Part shown: positions 4,953-7,470 of the stretch, piece by piece
How positions within the stretch are numbered: the first letter of the stretch is position 1
How the letters are laid out: each line of letters starts with the position of its first letter
Assembly: GCA_003484685.1 (NCBI GenBank)
Contig: DNBB01000029.1
Coordinates: forward strand, 4,439 to 11,908
Direction: 5' to 3'
DNA: 7,470 bases
Source of the DNA: Candidatus Babelota bacterium
GTDB taxonomy: Bacteria; Babelota; Babeliae; Babelales; Babelaceae
Program-made: the position numbers and the translations under genes
Notes under the pieces: generated by a model
Told to the model about the DNA's origin: nothing
The model's input: only the letters and a program-made list of their open reading frames with translations
Databases searched by the model: none

Positions 4953-5282
4953 ATGAAGAGTATTTTTTCAAAAATTATTGATCGTGAAATTCCGGCCGAA
5001 ATTGTGGCCGAAAATGAGCAGATAATTGTGATAAAAGATATTAATCCAAAGGCGCCGATTCATCTGCTTATAATCCCAAAGAAAGAGATTCGGGATATAC
5101 AGTCGTTCGGTCCTGAGGATTTTGGCCTTGCCGCTGCTATATTTCAGATGGCGCAAGAACTTTCACGTACGGTGCCGGGAGCAGAAGAATTTCGTCTTCA
5201 GGTTAATTCGGGTCATAAAGCCGGACAGCGTGTATTTCATGTTCATGCGCATTTTTTAGCAGGCGCTGAAATGTGCGACTGA
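4953..5282 (+). CDS. HIT family (HinT-like) purine nucleoside phosphoramidase
   Basis: A 109-residue cytoplasmic protein of the histidine triad family. HinT-type members hydrolyse adenosine 5'-phosphoramidates and acyl- or aminoacyl-adenylates through a nucleotidylated His. Residues 1-14 (IFSKIIDREIPAE) match the family opening, though the Cys pair of zinc-binding members is replaced by Ser. The C-terminal core NSGHKAGQRVFHVHAHFLAG (85-104) carries the triad HVHAH at 96-100 with the preceding Gln92. Length is typical. GAGGG lies just upstream of the ATG. It ends nine bases before the convergent prfB stop, with no terminator visible between them. Confidence 0.94.
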   Translation: MKSIFSKIIDREIPAEIVAENEQIIVIKDINPKAPIHLLIIPKKEIRDIQSFGPEDFGLAAAIFQMAQELSRTVPGAEEFRLQVNSGHKAGQRVFHVHAHFLAGAEMCD

Positions 5283-5291
5283 TTAGGATGT

Positions 5292-6380
5292 TTAAGAGGC
5301 GCCTTGTGCGCGGATCAGGTTGGCCTCGATAAATGGGAGTATGTCGCCATCAAGAACATTTTCGGGTTGAGGGGATTCCAGTTCTGTGCGATGGTCTTTG
5401 ACCATTTTGTAGGGCTGTAAAACGTAGGAGCGTATTTGGGAGCCCCATTCGATGCTTTTGCGCTCTACAGATTCTTGTTTGCGTTTTTCTTCGTCTTTTT
5501 GTTTTTGAACAAGTTTAGCTTTGAGCATTTTGAGCGCGTTTTCTTTGTTTTGAACTTGGGAGCGTTCGTTTTGACATTGAACCACAATATTGGTTGGAAG
5601 ATGTGTTATGCGAATAGCTGATTCAGTTTTGTTAACATGTTGGCCACCTGCGCCACTAGCGCGATAGGTGTCAATACGCAGATCATTAGGGTCAATTTCT
5701 ATTTCCGCTGATTCAACTTCCGGTGTAACGGCGATAGCGGCAAATGAAGTGTGTCTTCGTTTGTTGGCGTCAAATGGAGAAATGCGTACTAAACGATGGA
5801 CGCCATCTTCGTTTTTCAGGAGGCCGTATACGTTGGTTCCTTGAATAAGTAGCGTTGCAGACTTAATGCCGGCTTCTTCTCCGGCTTGATAATCCAAGAT
5901 CTGCATTTTAAAGCTGCTTCGTTCGCAAAAACGGAGATACATGCGCAGCAGCATGGCGGCCCAGTCTTGGGATTCAGTTCCCCCTGCACCTGAATTGATA
6001 CTTAAAAAACAGTTTTTGTTGTCGTCTTCGCCGCTTAGCAAAAAGGTTATTTTGAGTTTTAAGATCTCGGCGCGGGTTTTTTTGATGGCGGCGTGGATAT
6101 TGGCAAGTTCGTGTTCATCGTTTACAAAAAGTTCCGCAAGTTCGGGATACTCCTCCATGCTTTGTGTTATTTGTAGGTACTGTTCACGCAATGTGCGCAG
6201 CATCTGTAGCTTTTTGAGGATAGCGGCTTGCTTGGGGTGTTGCCAAAAATCTTCTTTGGATGTTGCGGCGGTTAGTTCTTCAAAATCTGTTTGATAATTG
6301 CTCTGCTCCCAGCAGGCGTGAATTGCTTGTAGGTCTGGGTGGAGGTTTTTTAATTCTTCTTTTATTAGGTCAATAAGCAT
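5292..6380 (-). CDS. prfB: peptide chain release factor 2, no programmed frameshift
   Basis: RF2 recognises UAA and UGA stops and triggers hydrolysis of the finished peptide. The protein has 362 residues, close to E. coli's 365. It has an N-terminal helical domain (1-110), the stop-recognition motif SPF at 201-203 in ISPFDANKRRHTSF (which separates RF2 from RF1, with PxT), and the catalytic GGQ at 245-247 in SGAGGQHVNKTESA. It ends with WGSQIRSYVLQPYK and VLDGDILPFI. The residue four before the first Gly of GGQ is Ala, the common bacterial form. The whole gene reads in one frame, so the usual UGA frameshift near codon 26 is absent. The ATG at 6380 has only a weak ribosome site. Divergent from gmk; convergent with the HIT gene. 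Confidence 0.96.
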   Translation of the reverse strand: MLIDLIKEELKNLHPDLQAIHACWEQSNYQTDFEELTAATSKEDFWQHPKQAAILKKLQMLRTLREQYLQITQSMEEYPELAELFVNDEHELANIHAAIKKTRAEILKLKITFLLSGEDDNKNCFLSINSGAGGTESQDWAAMLLRMYLRFCERSSFKMQILDYQAGEEAGIKSATLLIQGTNVYGLLKNEDGVHRLVRISPFDANKRRHTSFAAIAVTPEVESAEIEIDPNDLRIDTYRASGAGGQHVNKTESAIRITHLPTNIVVQCQNERSQVQNKENALKMLKAKLVQKQKDEEKRKQESVERKSIEWGSQIRSYVLQPYKMVKDHRTELESPQPENVLDGDILPFIEANLIRAQGAS

Positions 6381-6407
6381 GGCGATATTCTTTGATTGTT
6401 TGGTGAT

Positions 6408-6435
6408 TTGTACTTCTTAGTTAAGGTAATATAAA
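6408..6435 (+). promoter_or_regulatory. possible promoter of gmk
   Basis: TTGTAC (6408-6413) and TATAAA (6430-6435) are 16 bases apart, predicting a start near 6442 and a 44-base leader to ATG 6486. The -35 box keeps only the TTG core. The region also has to hold the divergent prfB promoter, which could not be identified. Confidence 0.4.
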
Positions 6436-6485
6436 ACTGGGCAAAGGTGCAATTTTATCAGCGCGGTAGCATGGAAGGTAGAAAA

Positions 6486-7049
6486 ATGGCGCGACTTTTT
6501 ATTGTGTTTGGACCGTCTGGTGTTGGGAAAAGCAGTGTAGTTGCTGCGGCGCTAGCTAATGATACGTGCGCGCGCGTGAAGCAGATAGTGACTTGTACTA
6601 CAAGAAAACCTCGCCCTGGGGAGATGGATGGGGTGCATTATCACTTTGTTTCAACCCAGGACTTTGAGCGGTATATTGCGCAGGGTGAGTTGATTGAATG
6701 GAGTAAGGCCTACGGCACTTATTATGGATTGTTGCGTTCATCCGTTGAAAATGTTTTGACTCAAGGTGTTTCCGCAGTAGTGTTGCTTGATCGTGCAGGT
6801 GTTAAAGCGGCAAAGCAGGAATATCCATCGGCGCAGGTGGTTTTTCTGTTGCCCCCATCACTTAATGCCTTGAAGGAAAGACTTATGACGCGAGGGGCCA
6901 ATACAACAACAGAGATAGATGTGCGTTTAATATTGGCAGAGCAGGAGCTTGCGGCAGAGAATAAGGCGCCTTTAGCCGACTTTGCTGTTAAGAATGATGT
7001 GTTTGAGGTTGCAGTACAGGCGATGCGGACTATTGTTTGCGAAAAGTAA
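6486..7049 (+). CDS. gmk: guanylate kinase
   Basis: A 187-residue cytoplasmic enzyme that phosphorylates GMP (and dGMP) to GDP with ATP, an essential step in guanine nucleotide recycling. The P-loop GPSGVGKS is at 9-16. The GMP-binding part has TCTTRKPRPGEMDGVHYHF (36-54) and GELIEWSKAYGTYYG (67-81), and the lid region is ERLMTRGANTTTEI (131-144). The usual IDxQGA stretch reads LLDRAGVKAAK (100-110), keeping the Asp but not the Gln and one residue shorter. The protein is slightly shorter than the usual 200-210. ATG 6486 has GGAAGG seven bases upstream; the in-frame ATGs at 6447 and 6471 precede or overlap that site. Not beside rpoZ, its frequent neighbour. Confidence 0.95.
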   Translation: MARLFIVFGPSGVGKSSVVAAALANDTCARVKQIVTCTTRKPRPGEMDGVHYHFVSTQDFERYIAQGELIEWSKAYGTYYGLLRSSVENVLTQGVSAVVLLDRAGVKAAKQEYPSAQVVFLLPPSLNALKERLMTRGANTTTEIDVRLILAEQELAAENKAPLADFAVKNDVFEVAVQAMRTIVCEK

Positions 7050-7076
7050 AGATTGTGATGCTTTATCAATCATGCC

Positions 7077-7124
7077 ACTCAGAGGGTCTTTTCAGCACCC
7101 AAGCGTTCATCTTTTGAGTTTTTT
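7077..7124 (+). terminator. possible terminator of gmk
   Basis: ACTCAGAGG (7077-7085) can pair with CTTTTGAGT (7111-7119), including two G-U pairs, followed by a run of T to 7124. The loop of 25 bases is large, so this is only a weak candidate. It would separate gmk from the rRNA operon. Confidence 0.3.
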
Positions 7125-7126
7125 GT

Positions 7127-7174
7127 AAAAAAAGTGAAAAAATGTGTTGACACACTGTGGAGCGTATATATACT
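7127..7174 (+). promoter_or_regulatory. rRNA promoter P1 with A-tract upstream element
   Basis: TTGACA (7147-7152), a 16-base spacer and TATACT (7169-7174), with alternative TATATA readings in the same run. Two A tracts (7127-7133 and 7137-7142) end four bases before the -35 box, resembling an UP element bound by the alpha subunit. The start is expected near 7181. Confidence 0.8.
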
Positions 7175-7261
7175 AAGTCTCAGTAATCGCGGATGGCAAA
7201 CGGAAATCGAAAGAACCCGTGGTGAAAAAAGATAGAAATAAAAGTTGAAATAGTAGCTGCG

Positions 7262-7279
7262 ATTCGTAGAAGTACGAAT
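7262..7279. repeat. inverted repeat between rRNA promoters
   Basis: ATTCGTA-GAAG-TACGAAT is a perfect 7-bp inverted repeat with a 4-base centre. It ends 26 bases before the P2 -35 box, just upstream of the A tracts. It could be a protein-binding site or an RNA hairpin in the P1 transcript; chance cannot be ruled out. Confidence 0.45.
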
Positions 7280-7283
7280 AAAT

Positions 7284-7334
7284 AAAAAAACTCCAAAAAA
7301 AGTTGTTGACACGACATGGATGTGCAGATACAAT
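7284..7334 (+). promoter_or_regulatory. rRNA promoter P2 with A-tract upstream element
   Basis: TTGACA (7306-7311), a 17-base spacer and TACAAT (7329-7334). Two seven-base A tracts (7284-7290 and 7295-7301) again end four bases before the -35 box, as at P1. Both promoters continue TTGACAC. The expected start is near 7341, about 100 bases before 16S. Confidence 0.88.
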
Positions 7335-7355
7335 CAAGACGGTTTAAAAATTACC

Positions 7356-7366
7356 TTCTTTGAAAT
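7356..7366 (+). promoter_or_regulatory. boxA-like antitermination site
   Basis: TTCTTTGAAAT matches the core of the rRNA leader boxA (TGTTCTTTGAAAA type), bound by NusB-NusE to prevent Rho termination in rRNA operons. Its place, about 15 bases after the expected P2 start and before 16S, is the normal one. The first bases of the consensus are not matched. Confidence 0.6.
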
Positions 7367-7421
7367 GCATGGAAAAGATCCCAAAAATTTTGCCTATGAT
7401 CTTGTGACTCTAAAAAAAACA

Positions 7422-7441
7422 AGAATCTGTTTACAGATTTT
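7422..7441 (+). other. hairpin just before 16S rRNA
   Basis: AATCTG-TTTA-CAGATT (7424-7439), extendable by a G-U and an A-U pair, ends directly before the expected 16S 5' end. It may be part of the pre-rRNA processing structure; the matching strand of the long 16S processing stem would lie outside the window. Confidence 0.45.
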
Positions 7442-7470
7442 GAGATGAAGAGTTTGATTCTGGCTCAGAA
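7442..7470 (+). rRNA. 16S ribosomal RNA, 5' end only
   Basis: The last bases contain GAAGAGTTTGAT and TGGCTCAG, the universally conserved start of bacterial 16S rRNA (the 27F primer region). Aligning to E. coli numbering puts position 1 near 7442. The two bases between those blocks are TC, where E. coli has CA. The rest lies beyond the window, so taxonomy cannot be read here. Confidence 0.95.

Larger units (their letters stand above)
7050..7441 (+). other. rRNA operon control and leader region, no protein gene
   Basis: This 392-base stretch holds a possible terminator (7077-7124), two promoters with A-tract upstream elements, a hairpin between them (7262-7279), a boxA-like site, and leader hairpins. 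One is AAGATC (7375-7380) pairing with GATCTT (7398-7403). No credible coding frame was found; a minus-strand frame at 7079-7333 runs across both promoters and is of low-complexity Phe/Tyr/Ser character, so it is taken as non-coding. Confidence 0.8.

Noticed and set aside
5941..6294. Ser-rich 117-codon plus-strand frame opposite prfB
   Set aside because: It is the complement of a clearly conserved RF2 coding region and matches no family.
6761..7069. 102-codon minus-strand frame opposite gmk
   Set aside because: It is a shadow of the guanylate kinase gene with no ribosome site or recognisable domain.
1..7470. CRISPR arrays, insertion sequences, prophage or integration sites
   Set aside because: No spaced direct-repeat array, transposase, integrase or terminal inverted repeats were seen; the tRNA genes are intact with no duplicated 3' ends nearby.

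Overview
This is a chromosomal housekeeping segment of a bacterium with mid-range to AT-leaning composition. It has ten protein genes, four complete tRNA genes, the 5' end of a fifth tRNA gene at the left edge, and the first bases of a 16S rRNA gene at the right edge. Promoters are of the ordinary sigma-70 type, with TACAAT and TATCTT appearing repeatedly as -10 boxes. All genes have bacterial families and mostly good Shine-Dalgarno sites. Signal-peptide-bearing FKBP, DUF1653 and peptidase proteins and a TspO membrane protein suggest a cell with an active export system, probably Gram-negative type. The lineage cannot be fixed from this window. Small host-associated groups such as Dependentiae (TM6) come to mind only as a guess; the full 16S would settle it.

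Left part (1-2530): a divergent pair, tRNA-Ser (minus, cut by the edge) and an exported FKBP prolyl isomerase (plus, with a strong hairpin terminator). Then come two minus-strand genes for small exported proteins, a HELGH-type zinc metallopeptidase and a DUF1653 protein with an added signal peptide, and a plus-strand beta-carbonic anhydrase.

Middle (2590-3440): a tRNA cluster around a DUF167/YggU gene, with tRNA-Ser(GCU)-tRNA-Arg(ACG) on minus and tRNA-Leu(CAA)-tRNA-Ala(CGC) on plus. Each pair has a recognisable promoter.

Right part (3480-7470): a minus-strand pair, tspO followed by a second, larger HELGH peptidase that looks paralogous to the first but carries a two-helix membrane insertion. 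Then a HIT-family hydrolase (plus) convergent with prfB (RF2, minus, in one uninterrupted frame), gmk (plus) divergent from prfB, and a 390-base control region with two closely similar promoters, a boxA-like element and hairpins leading into 16S rRNA.

Most genes are monocistronic or in pairs, and translation functions (tRNAs, RF2, rRNA) dominate. No mobile element, CRISPR array or obvious new multi-gene system is visible. The least ordinary content is the two exported HELGH peptidases, the exported DUF1653 protein, the A73 discriminator on tRNA-Ser(GCU), and the matched rRNA promoters.
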